From the NCBI GenBank assembly GCA_021234155.1, contig JAJEKV010000050.1, positions 9,928,495 to 9,992,494 on the forward strand: a stretch of DNA of 64,000 nucleotides, given 5' to 3'. Each line of letters starts with the position of its first letter. The first letter of the stretch is position 1. The translations under genes and the position numbers were made by a program. Below the pieces are notes generated by a model. That model worked only from the letters and a program-made list of their open reading frames with translations. It was not told the DNA's origin and made no database searches. Shown here piece after piece: positions 37,726 to 47,459 of this stretch. Source of the stretch: Isoetes taiwanensis. Its lineage: Eukaryota; Streptophyta; Lycopodiopsida; Isoetales; Isoetaceae.

Positions 37726-39278
37726 ATGCCTCCACAGGTTGAAAATGATGCAAATATGTACCAAAGCCGGCTTTCCGAGAAAAATATAGCAGCAATGGCT
37801 GCAACTGGTTCAGGCTACACAGAACACGATGTGAAACCGGTTAAAAAGCTTGGCTATGGCGATATGGGCACTGTCTTTCTTGCCGTAGTAAGAAGTACCA
37901 ATGAACTGGTTGCTTTGAAGGTTATAAACAAGAAGATAGTGGAAGAAAGGGGCAGTGGCTACCGCGTCCAAAGAGAAAGGAATATTTTGGCTTCTCTTCG
38001 CCATCCCTTTTTGCCATCTCTAAAATCTCATTTTGAGACTCAGAATTATATCTACTTGGTCATGACCTATTGCCTGGGAGGGGATTTAAATTCTCTAAGG
38101 CAGAAGCAAGCCGAGAAGAGATTTTCCGAATCTGCTGCATCGTAAGTATTCCTTGTCTAACTAGAAGCTTGATCTAGATGCTAAAGTAGATCTAAACTAA
38201 TTTTTTATTGACATTTCTTCAATCTGCAGAAATTTCTGTCTTTCTTTCATAAACATGACAGTAGCTCATTTATTGTTTGCAGATTCTACGCAGCAGAGGT
38301 TTTATTGGCTCTTGAGTATCTGCTGGCTTATAGATTATGTACAGGGATATCTCAAACACGGAGAATGTGCTGATCCAAGAAGACGGGCATATAATGTTAA
38401 CGGATTTTGATTTGTCGCTGAAAGTGAAAAGCAAGGAGCCAGTACTAAAGAAAACAGAAAGCATAAAGAGAAGTTCTTCACAGAGGTCTGTCCCCTCGTT
38501 TTCATGTACTAGTGCAAAAGCATGTGAAGTTATTCCTGCATCTACGAGAAAGGTAGACAGCAAAAGGGTATTTCCTTCAGAAGTTAAGAGCAAGAAAAAA
38601 ACAGATGGCCTTTCCAATGCACAGACTAACAATTTTCTACGTCACCATTCTAACTCCTTTGTGGGTACTGAAGAATATGTTGCTCCCGAGGTTATATGGG
38701 GATCAGGTCATGGTATGGCTGTAGATTTTTGGACCTTTGGAGTTTTCTTGTATGAATTATTATATGGAGTTACCCCGTTCAAAGGCAGATCAAGAAGGGA
38801 TACTTTCTACAATATAATTTCAAAGGATCCAGTATTTCCTGGCCCTAGCAGCCCCGCGACAGATCTGATATCGAAGCTTTTGGTGAGAGATAGTAATAAG
38901 AGGTTGGGCAGTAAGGGTGGAGCTGAAGAGATTAAGGCTCATCCCTTTTTCAGGAATGTTAAGTGGGATTCTTTGCATCTTGTGTCAAGGCCTCCTTTCT
39001 TGCCTCCTCCTTTGAGTTTAGAGGATTTACAAAAGGAGTTGTTGGTTGATGATCATGTGAAACAGAGAATGTCTGATCATAGTGCAGATCCAAAGACATT
39101 TGGTTCCAAGAAGGCGTTTATAGAAGAAAGATCACTTTGTCCAAGTTTTGTTTCATCAGATATGGGAAGCTCAGGACTAACTGATGTTTTCTCAGAAAAG
39201 AGGCATGACAGTTCTATGGAAGCTTCCCCTAGCAGAAGACCTGAGGAAGAAATAGAAGAAGTTTTTGAAGGATTCTAA
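37726..39278 (+). pseudogene. AGC (group VIII, OXI1/UCN-like AGC2) protein kinase gene with lesions in the catalytic loop
   Basis: Two exons: 37726-38141 and 38283-39278, with a 141-bp GT-AG intron (GTAAGT ... TTTGCAG), in phase across SAAS-FYAAE. The start is the ATG at 37726; the frame also opens upstream at a GTG. Visible in order are the glycine loop GYGDMG (residues 43-48), the ATP lysine in VALKV (65), the alpha-C glutamate in VQRER (84), NSLRQKQAE typical of AGC2 kinases, the DFD motif (38403-38411, the plant AGC VIII signature in place of DFG), an insertion of about 80 serine/lysine-rich residues before SFVGTEEYVAPE (38655-38690), the APE-to-subdomain XI region, VSRPP, and a terminal FEGF, an F-x-x-F PDK1-docking motif like that of OXI1. 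Such kinases act in oxidative-stress, root-hair or growth signalling. Lesions: about one base is missing after EYL (38320-38335), shifting the frame, and the loop expected as YRDLKPEN reads YRDISNTEN through +2 and +1 insertions (38345-38360). The remaining 1.3 kb of coding sequence is clean. It is either a young pseudogene or a local assembly error over a functional gene. Confidence 0.9.
38142..38282 (+). other. Kinase intron
   Basis: Begins GTAAGT and ends TTTGCAG. Joining at these sites gives SAAS-FYAAEVLLALEYL, matching the xRFYAAE segment of AGC kinases. An earlier CTGCAG at about 38225 would add in-frame stops, so the later acceptor is preferred. Confidence 0.85.
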
Positions 39279-40870
39279 GTTAAGTGTATATACAGTAAAC
39301 AGTTAGAAAGATCTCATACTTTTAGGGTTTGAGAATCGCTCAGACCATTTTAGAGACAGCCTTGCTTTTCCACTGTATCATATCTCAAGAAAGACTTGAA
39401 GGCTGTTAACCCTGAAACAAAGCACTTTTCTAGCTTCTTCAAACATTATATTCAGGGATTTTGTCGGCTCTCTCATAGACTTGTATGAGAATTGCTTCAA
39501 CAGGCATGGACAATGTATATAATACTCAAAAAGTACGAAGTTTTTTGGTTTGATCCACCTCACTTAGAAGCCATGGACTAGAACCAAAAGCAATGTATAT
39601 ATTATACAAAACTAATGTGGGTTTATGATGTAATCCACTTACCTTTTTGGTATTTCGAGGGAATATGAAGCCCAAAGAATGATTTGAAACGGTATATTAT
39701 GAGCTGAAATTATTAGTTTATGTTATCTATGAATAGGAGTTCTTCGGAAAGTATAGTTTATGTTATTGATTAGGCGAGTTTGATGCTTCAATATAAAAAT
39801 TCTGTTGAAAGTGTTCAGAGTAAGTTTGAATATAAATGAGAGAAAATGCTGATTAGTTGGTTGAACTTGCTATAGGATCTAATTATGCTGGTTTAGTGCT
39901 AGGATTTTGCTGGATTGTTGGGCATAAAGATGATGCAACAGTGGGGCCTTGAACTGTTGGTGGGTCAAAGCCATGGGCAAAAGGCTTTCTGGTGGGGGCT
40001 TTGAATAAGCGCGTCGGCCCATTTTTTTGGATTGGCCGAGGCAAGAAGACGAGTAACAATCACGTCCACGTTTATATCAGAAATTCTTTTACTCCCACTC
40101 CTAATGCACCAGTGTTACTACTTCCAAATGCATACGACAAGTTCCACCCATTCTTACAGTGCTGGCTCCAGTATATACAGGTATTTATGCTTACCTTTCA
40201 TCCAGCAGTGGCAAAATGAGCTTTTTTTTCCCCCATTTTTATCACGTTTTGCACTTTGATCAACTTTGACCAGGTTTTTAACTGAAGTCATCAAACTTGG
40301 CTGCTAAATATCAGTGTTTTAGGTCTTGGTAAAGAGTGCTGAAGTTTCCATCGCAAATTCTAACAAATTGGTGAAATTGCCTTGTCAAGTTGTATCAGCA
40401 TTTGTAATTTTATAGTAATTTAAGCTGAAAGTGCTCGTGTCTACATGGTTGGTTATTCATAAAGAAAGCTTTGGTAAGATATGCTGCAGAGGTCCAGTGT
40501 CAGGATTAACTGTCCACTAGAAATTGGTGCTCAGGATTAACTGAGAGCTAAATCTTGGCAGTAGCGTTGCAGAGGCTGATGAGTCACCGCCCATTTTCTG
40601 GACTAACTCGTGACTTTGCTTTTTTTTAAAACATTTGTGTTGGCCTTTCCAGATATGCAACCAACAATAGCACAAAATGGCAGACGGTGAAAGGACATAT
40701 TTGCCATTTTTACCCAGAAAGGGTCCCATCTTGTATGTGCTAGACCACTCCTGTTTGTTTTTTGCCTCTGACTTTGTTGCACATTTGCATGTGTATTCAA
40801 CGTGTTCATACACATTCTAGCCTCATGTCCTATTCCATAATGCTCCTCTATTGCTAGATCATTTCCTCAA
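39279..40870. other. Kinase 3' flank, no further gene
   Basis: The 3' untranslated region probably ends within 39500-39700, where several AATGTATATA/TATATTATAC words could act as plant polyadenylation signals. A CAGGATTAACTG word repeats at 40501 and 40531. No other gene is recognised. Confidence 0.45.
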
Positions 40871-40873
40871 ATG

Positions 40874-41225
40874 TTTCATTTGGTGGTTATTTTTCCACAA
40901 TGTTGCATCAAATTTCCCTGGTGCTTTTTCACCATGTCACATCCTCTTTTACCAGTGACATACGTCTCATGTAGTCATGCATTTCAGTCTCTTCTTAGTG
41001 GTTCAGGGACACTTTCATTTGGTGGCGTATTGAATTTACCACCATCCAGTTTCACCATGTCACATCTCTTTACCTTTCACTTTACCATTGACATACCTCT
41101 CATGTACTTAGGCATTTTAGCTTCTTTGTTAGTGCTCCAGTCCTAGTGACATCTTCATTTGGTACTTAGTTGTTAGTGCTCCAGTGACATTTTCATTTGC
41201 TGGCATATTGAATTTACCACCATAG
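40874..41225. repeat. Tandem array, period about 139 bp, 2.5 copies
   Basis: Each unit carries TTTCATTTGGTGG, GAATTTACCACCAT, TTTCACCATGTCACATC, TTTACCA-TGACATAC-TCTCATGTA, GCATTT-AG-CTTCTT and TTAGTG-TCCAG in that order. Unit starts are at 40874, 41013 and (truncated) 41152 and 41191. The last two starts show an extra partial unit of about 39 bp. Confidence 0.85.
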
Positions 41226-41229
41226 AATT

Positions 41230-42140
41230 TGGTTCTACATGCATCATGATCTGTGCACGCACTCGCACTAAGAGTTCAACATGAAGAGCACTTCCATTAT
41301 ATCACACTATGATGATGTTTGCTCTCCACCTTTTATTAATGTTCTTGCTTTACGCACCAGAGTTATGACTTAAGTTACAATAAATATATTATTTTGGTGA
41401 GAGTGCCTTTCCACCGACTTGCCACGTTGTCTCGGATATCCATTCATGTAAATATAGCGCCTAGAATCTCATAATATAAACAGCTATTGTCTAAATTTAA
41501 CGTATTATAGTGGTCCTCAACCAAAAATGACAGTTTTATCTATCTCATAATATAAACAATAGGAATTGATTTTTTTTCTAATTGGTTCGAACAAAGAAAC
41601 CTAGATTCTTCTCAGTAATTTTAACAAGAGGTAAATAGGGAAACACACAAATGGCCATGATTCGCTTTGTCGCGGTGTAACGTCTCATCCATCAAATAAC
41701 TCAAATTATTATAGCATTTCATGATCCCAGGCACCAAAAATACTAGGCTTCCAAAATACTTCAGAAGTACAATTACTTCCAATTTTATATCCATGTGATG
41801 CATATCGTCAAAATAGTCAAAAGAGATCTGATTTGTCATGTTGAGCATACCTTGCAACTTTATCTTATAGATTTAGCTTCAATCCATTCCACAATATACA
41901 AGTTGGGTCGGCATTTTGTTTGGTCAGCATTTTATTTGGCTTGCATTCCGGTTGTGACACGTGTCTATCGTCTACATTATGCAATTTAAGTTGGGACGAC
42001 GATTCCCTGATACAGGTGAATAACCGGTAAACCTATTAGGGTTAGGTTTGATGCCACCTGAATGAAGATGGAAGATCCATATTTTGGTCATCGAAATCAA
42101 GTCTAAGCTTCATGTAAGTTTCTATAATTTTTGAAATGCA
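41230..42140. other. Intergenic stretch, nothing recognised
   Basis: AT-rich DNA without recognisable frames or repeats. Confidence 0.45.
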
Positions 42141-42150
42141 AATCTAAACT

Positions 42151-42260
42151 GCTGGATTTGTGCAAAGACCATCTTAAACCTCTGTAGCTAGCTGGATTTG
42201 TGCAAAGTTCATTTCTAAACCTTTATAGCTGGTCGGATTTGTGCGAAATTCATCCCTACG
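42151..42260. repeat. 40-bp minisatellite, nearly 3 copies
   Basis: Units start at 42151, 42191 and 42232 with GCTGGATTTGTGCAAAG (GGTCGGATTTGTGCGAAA in the third), followed by TCATCT/TTCAT and TAAACCT-TGTAGCT words. The units differ at about one position in six. Confidence 0.85.
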
Positions 42261-42269
42261 AAGCTAAGC

Positions 42270-43425
42270 CGAATCAGGAATTGCCTTCATAACTTTTATA
42301 TTGTAGAGAAATGAAAATGAGTTCAACATTTCCAGTTTTCCAGCGATCTTCTCCCGACTACCGCCAGTCGCAGGACCCCACTGACAAACTCGTGCTACTA
42401 CGTTCCATTCCTCTATACACTAATTCAACTTAGTGTTTAGCATCTATGGTAAATTCTCAATTCCTCATCTTCAGTATAGAAATATGGTATATAGTGTAGA
42501 TGTCTTCTGGATACGTACCTCTTCATTCCAATCAATAGGTATGCTTCCAGTCAACATTGCTTCGGGATATGGACACATTTACCACTTAGTAGATTATACA
42601 ACTTTGATATAATGGCTTCTACCAATCAACGAATATGTCTTGGTTATACAACTTGGACACAACATATCTTGCATTCATGACTATGCCATGTAAAGTAGGT
42701 GTCCTATGTAATGCAAAAAGTAGTGATATGTTTATACCACAAATTTTAAATTGCCTAGAGGCTATTTCTTGGAACATTCTAGCAAAAAAAGGCCAAAATT
42801 TGCATTTACATTGGGTGGGCGATCCTTTTATACATAGAAAATAAAATCAAACATACATCATGTACATTAATTTACATAGCCAGAACTGCTTCTATTGTGT
42901 ACAAGTGGAGTTTGATATGTCAACAAGGATTTCATGGCGCCCATACATCACATGTGTCAATTGCAATGCATGATGAATGATAAAGAAAAACCAGTTGTCC
43001 AGATGTTCAGGCGAATATGTGTCACTTATAATTACTAATTTTTATTCTTCTTCTTATTATTCAGTTGATAAGTGTATCAAATTACGTAACGGCGGTTGGC
43101 ATTAACGGCAAACCATATCTGGGTGGCAGGTGAGTAAACGTTGGGTGAAACCACGTTTAAGTCAAAATGCTCTAAAACCTTTGGTTTTGATTGCATATTC
43201 ACCGCAGGGGGTGACTTCCAGAACCTTGAAGGCTGTTGGATAAGGCATATTCACCCATATTCCTTAATCCTACACCGTCACATTAAAGTTCCTCATTTGT
43301 GGGGTATGCAGGTACAAAATTTTGCTATCTTGTATTATAACGATGATGTAATCTTATAAAAGATTTGTGAATACATATGGTGATTTGATGCGATCTGTCT
43401 GATTATGAGGGCTCTCGGCCCTCGA
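42270..43425. other. Intergenic stretch, nothing recognised
   Basis: No coding signal could be defended. A frame near 43300-43355 contains ILYYNDDVIL, superficially like a reverse transcriptase YxDD box, but without supporting neighbours. Confidence 0.4.
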
Positions 43426-43431
43426 TCACCC

Positions 43432-43580
43432 CATGTGAATATGCACCCAAACCAAAGGGGTTTTTTTCTTCTATGGGGCTATGTTATCCCAGTTGATATG
43501 TCGATAATTGTTATCAGCTTATTAGGGGGGATTTAATTTTTATATGTTTGGACATTGTGGTTTGTGTTGCAAAAATTTTT
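43432..43580. repeat. Dispersed repeat X, copy 4
   Basis: Carries ATGTGAATATGCACCCAAACCAAAGGGG, then GGGGGGATTTAATTTTTATATG, then TGTGGTTTGTGTTGCAAAAA, in the same order and orientation as the copies at 25804 and 33472 (words split by short gaps). It lies immediately before repeat Y. Confidence 0.8.
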
Positions 43581-43617
43581 TACTTTTGAAGGGCTTTAAA
43601 GACGTCACCCAGGTGTG

Positions 43618-43962
43618 ACAAAATTTTAGAATTCAAGCCGGAAAACTAGAATTCATTTTTTGAGGGCTTTCATCACGTAGCTTTTGAATTTGATCACAAT
43701 AAAACCAATAGAACATAAGTAAAAGTTACCATAAGAATGAAGCAGATTGATCCCACAGTATTGAAAGTCTGTAAAGTTTGCAACACCCATACACAAACAT
43801 TTCAGCTGGAATTTAACGGCGGTCTTTGACCTCCATGGATTCTTGTGGTGAAAACAAAATTGAAACTTTACTTGTTAGCGAAGGATCTAAAAGCCTTGGA
43901 ATTTGCTAATAGCGCCTCAAAATACAAATGCATGGTAATTTTTGCAAGCTTCATTCGGAATG
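43618..43962. repeat. Dispersed repeat Y, copy 2
   Basis: Direct copy of 34223-34650 without its 72-bp internal duplication. The distance from X is much shorter here. Confidence 0.9.
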
Positions 43963-44333
43963 TGATGGTAGGTGGAAACGGCGAATTTTGATTTTGTCAT
44001 TTCTTCTTATTAAATGAAACCACAATTTGGAATCGTTGAAGTAGATGAAATGGGGATTCCTTCATCCCGGTCTATTCATTGTCTGCATTCAATCTCTTTG
44101 GGTAGAAAACACCTTCATTCGATCTACCAGATTCATTTGGTCACTTTCCGAGAGGAGATAGTGCCGTCTGGCCTTGAACATGGACTCACCATCACGAAAT
44201 CTGATCTCATATTGAGTAGACCAATCTTACGCCCATGCTGAGTCGATTGCGAGTGGAGGTACAAAAGCGAGATGAGCCACAGCAGTGAAGTTAGTGCCGA
44301 AATGCAGCTCGAAAGGGAGTGGGTTGGTAAAGG

Positions 44334-44655
44334 ATGGCGGCCGAGGAGAAGAACTTCATTGGGGTGGAGCTAGAGGGCTTGCCTCATATCATTGAAATGC
44401 TTGTATTCTGAGGCAAAGGCAACTGAAAAGGCTGCTGAAAATGGAGGGCGTTTGGATGCTGCTGCGATTCAAGCCTACATTTAAACTTTACAAAACAAAG
44501 TGTAGACAACCGAAGGTTTGGTAATCAAGCTCTGCTCGTTAGCAGTGAGGTCACTCTCTCAAGAACTTGGATATTTGGCTGAATCTGTCTGCGATGAAGT
44601 CATATTGATAAAGTTCGATGCAGGGGTGCTTATTCAGGTTAGGCGGGCGTGGTAA
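44334..44655 (+). pseudogene. Unidentified broken coding trace
   Basis: From the ATG at 44334 a frame reads MAAEEKNFIGVELEGLPHII and stops at 44409. One base on, a second frame from 44404 continues with protein-like, helix-forming sequence (SEAKATEKAAENGG, TTEGLVIKLCSLAVRSLSQE, LGYLAESVCDE) to a stop near 44652, broken by two in-frame stops at 44482 and 44503. The alanine/glutamate/leucine make-up looks like a helical or coiled-coil segment. A single frameshift plus two stops in 100 codons is what a decayed, perhaps processed, copy of a host gene would show. I do not recognise the family. No intron signals are visible inside it. Confidence 0.4.
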
Positions 44656-44659
44656 AACT

Positions 44660-45060
44660 TTGGTCTTTTATATTATATGTTGTCTATTATCTATTATATT
44701 TGTTTTAGATTAGCCATGTCACAGCCAAGATATGTGATTTTCTTTTTATGTAAAGAATATAGCCATTTGGTTAATTAATAATATTGGAAGGAAACCTTTG
44801 GAAAGTAATACAAAAATATTAGACATGTATTGATTCATGTACATAAGTTATTTTATTTCAAGTTGACTCTAAAAACATACATTGTGAGGCTGAAGGGTGT
44901 AAATTGTTGGCCCGTTTATGTGCTCGCAGATCTTATGACAACATACAAATGCTTAAGGGTCATCCACCTTTAGTAGGCCGACATAGCGGTGTGACCAACT
45001 TCCTTTTGTTCTCCCCCCCTCACTGTGCTTGAGATATACAGGCCAGGAATTCTTGTGGTT
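44660..45060. other. Intergenic stretch, nothing recognised
   Basis: AT-rich DNA without recognisable features. Confidence 0.45.
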
Positions 45061-45069
45061 AGTGTAGCG

Positions 45070-45190
45070 TCATCACCCTCATTCTCAACCTCCTTCTCAA
45101 CCCCATACCAGCCATTTTTCCGGCCTCATAAGTCCTTCTCAGCTTCCTGGTCCTTCTCAACCTCGGGCTCAACTAGCCTCCTTCTCTTTG
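45070..45190 (+). repeat. CCTTCTCAACC-type 12-bp minisatellite encoding an SQP-rich run
   Basis: TCAACCTCCTTCTCAACCCC, AAGTCCTTCTCAGCTTCC, GGTCCTTCTCAACC and CGGGCTCAACTAG words repeat irregularly. One plus frame translates as a P-S-Q-P repeat ending in a stop; such linkers occur in copia polyproteins, but no flanking domain supports that here. Confidence 0.6.
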
Positions 45191-45194
45191 CTAC

Positions 45195-46395
45195 GATGGT
45201 GAGTGGGTCAGGTTGAGCTTCTTATGTCTCCAATACGAAGGTTCTTGATCCTTGAGGAAGCTGCGTGGCTTAGAATACCCTCGACCACATCTTAAGGTGC
45301 ACACTAGGTGTAGTGCCGCCAAAGCATTAATGTTCTTCCTTCTTCTTTCTAAAGAAAGACGTGTCGCTTTATCATTGCCACCTCTCTCCAAGTGCGTGAC
45401 AAAATCCTTGGAACATCAGAGTGGTTGCATTCTTGTGTTTGTGCGGGAATGGACAAGAGGTGGGTAGTGTGTCTGTCGATGTCTTGGAGCCACTTGCTTT
45501 CTTTTCCCTCTGTTTTTTTGCAAAACACGGGCTCGATTTTGCTTCGTCAATGACACATTACTTGAGTTGATCCAAAATGCAGGCGAGTTTAAAACACATA
45601 GTCTCATCAATCTTAAAAGCGGTAGCTTTAGCCACCCATACGCGCGGCTGCCGCGGCTAAATGATCCTCGGAGAAAGAAATCCGGGGATTACTTGCAGCC
45701 CTCTAACATAAATTTCGCCACTAGGTATGTGCATGTCACGGAGTCAATTGATGGCGAGCACCGCGCCTCACGCGCACTCTTATCACCCAGAGCCCGATAC
45801 AACCCGTTATCTTTGAAGGAATGTAGACAGATTATAAGTGGTATTAAAGAAATGACGAGACACAGTTTATTCACGTTACCTCTTTGCCCACTCATGGAGG
45901 TTCTTCTCTATGTCCTCCACTTCTTTCAAAGTGATCACGAAACTTTGGAATACTCTTGAGGATGGTCGCGTTGGCTTATGGAGTCGAGGTCATGCATAGC
46001 GAGAGGCATTGCCCAGTCTCGGCCACATACATTCTTGGTCTCTCTGGCCACATACATTACCGAACGAGTGCATGACTACGCTTGAACGAGAGGAAGGGTT
46101 TCTCTTTTAGGATCTTGATGCGCTCCACCCATACCGATTCTCCGTCATAATAGATCTTCGCAAAGGCGGACAAGCATTCACTCAAGCGATCTGGCGGGTA
46201 AAGATGGTGATCCAATATAGTTGCTGGTCGGTTAATTTTAACGATGCGGTCCATTTACGTTATTCTTACGCTCCATTTCGATATTTAAATCACATCAAGA
46301 TAAACCGACGGTGTGACACATCAGCCCCACATCCCAGTGCGACGATGGTATTTGAATGATTTAGATCCTCTTCCACCGGTCCGCGAAGATATTCA
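45195..46395. other. Intergenic stretch, unrecognised frames
   Basis: A 130-codon plus frame (45567-45959) and several minus frames have no known domain. Confidence 0.4.
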
Positions 46396-46683
46396 TTAAC
46401 CTTTACAGGATAAGAGGCTTTGGAAGGGATTCAGCTTTTACGTACTCATAGGCTTTATCAATCCAATCACCCCACCTTGTTGTGAACATTAACATCAATT
46501 TTAAGGTAGTTGGATGGAATTTTTCCTCATCGCCATGTTGTCAACTTTGAGCTTCTTTACATCTTTCCGGATGTTAAAGGTGCAGCTGCAGGTGCAATCT
46601 TCGCTGGAACACAGCGCGTAGGTTCCTTGTTCACGCCTTCCGATTAGCCAGTACGGTGGTGGTCTGATGTCGTGGTTGCACAT
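46396..46683 (-). mobile_element. Possible hAT-like transposase trace
   Basis: On the minus strand TTRWGDWIDKAYEYVK (about 46490-46440) resembles the TRWGTW-x-x-A-x-YY block found just before the C-terminal part of some hAT-type transposases. A preceding frame (46683-46501) contains CSSEDCTCSC and VKKLKV but is in a different frame and is not a clear zinc finger. No catalytic DDE triad or dimerisation domain could be read, so this is a weak call. Confidence 0.22.
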
Positions 46684-46689
46684 GCATGA

Positions 46690-47020
46690 TCTCTATTAGG
46701 TCTTTAAATCAATGGATGCATGGACTTTAAAGGTCGACACTTGTTATTACATTGAACGTCTCAATAGGTCCTTAACCACTATCGTTTCACCTAATTCACA
46801 TCTTTTAGTTGATCTTCATAGAACAAAGCTGAGCCACTGCTGGGCATATTCTAAGATTAGATCCATGGCCTCTGAAGATTAAATGGTAATCTGGCAGCGC
46901 TGCGGATTTCTTCAAGTGCATGGCTATGGCCGAACCAATCACAAAACATAGTAAACTTAGCATATTTGATGTATATGGTCTGCAAAATTGAGCAATGCCT
47001 GGCTTTAACATGCAAAATGC
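46690..47020. other. Intergenic stretch, nothing recognised
   Basis: No coding or repeat signal beyond scattered words related to the array that follows. Confidence 0.4.
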
Positions 47021-47029
47021 ATATGGGGG

Positions 47030-47450
47030 CCAATGCAGCGGGGCATCTAGAATTGAAGCCCGCCCAATTTGATAACCGAGATGCAATCTAACATACTCAC
47101 TACATGGCGGCAGAAAAGCCAGAATTGAGCCAGCCCAGTCCTAAGCAAAGGCTACAACCTAAGATCTTGAAGAGAGTGCACATGGGGGCATCCCAATTGG
47201 GCCAGCCAGTTGATAATGAGAGTTCAAAGCAATGCTGCACATGGGGCATCCCAAATTGAAGTACTTTGTCAATTTGATAGCGAGAATCATGACTAACATG
47301 TTGAGTAGACATGAGGCAAATTGAAGCCCAATTTGTCTTGGCGAGAAGATCTGGGCCTAACATCTTGGAAGTGGGTATAGAGGCATCCCAAATTGAGCGC
47401 CTTCCCGGTTTGATGAGAAAATATCTTGCATGAACAAATTGGAAGTGACA
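47030..47450. repeat. Degenerate tandem array A (period 60-72 bp)
   Basis: Units near 47030, 47178, 47238, 47307 and 47378 carry CATGGGGGCATCCCAAATTG, then a GCC-CAATTTGAT or GCCCAATTTG word, then GAGAA-ATC and CTAACAT-TTG. Units differ mainly by short indels. The core AAATTG ... CCCAATTT is shared with arrays B (52140) and C (58370). Open frames across it are products of the repetition. Confidence 0.75.
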
Positions 47451-47459
47451 GATATGCGC

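Noticed and set aside
43290-43359. ILYYNDDVIL as a reverse transcriptase catalytic box
   Set aside because: The preceding PFGL-N-P block and following helix are absent; a four-residue match is easily chance.
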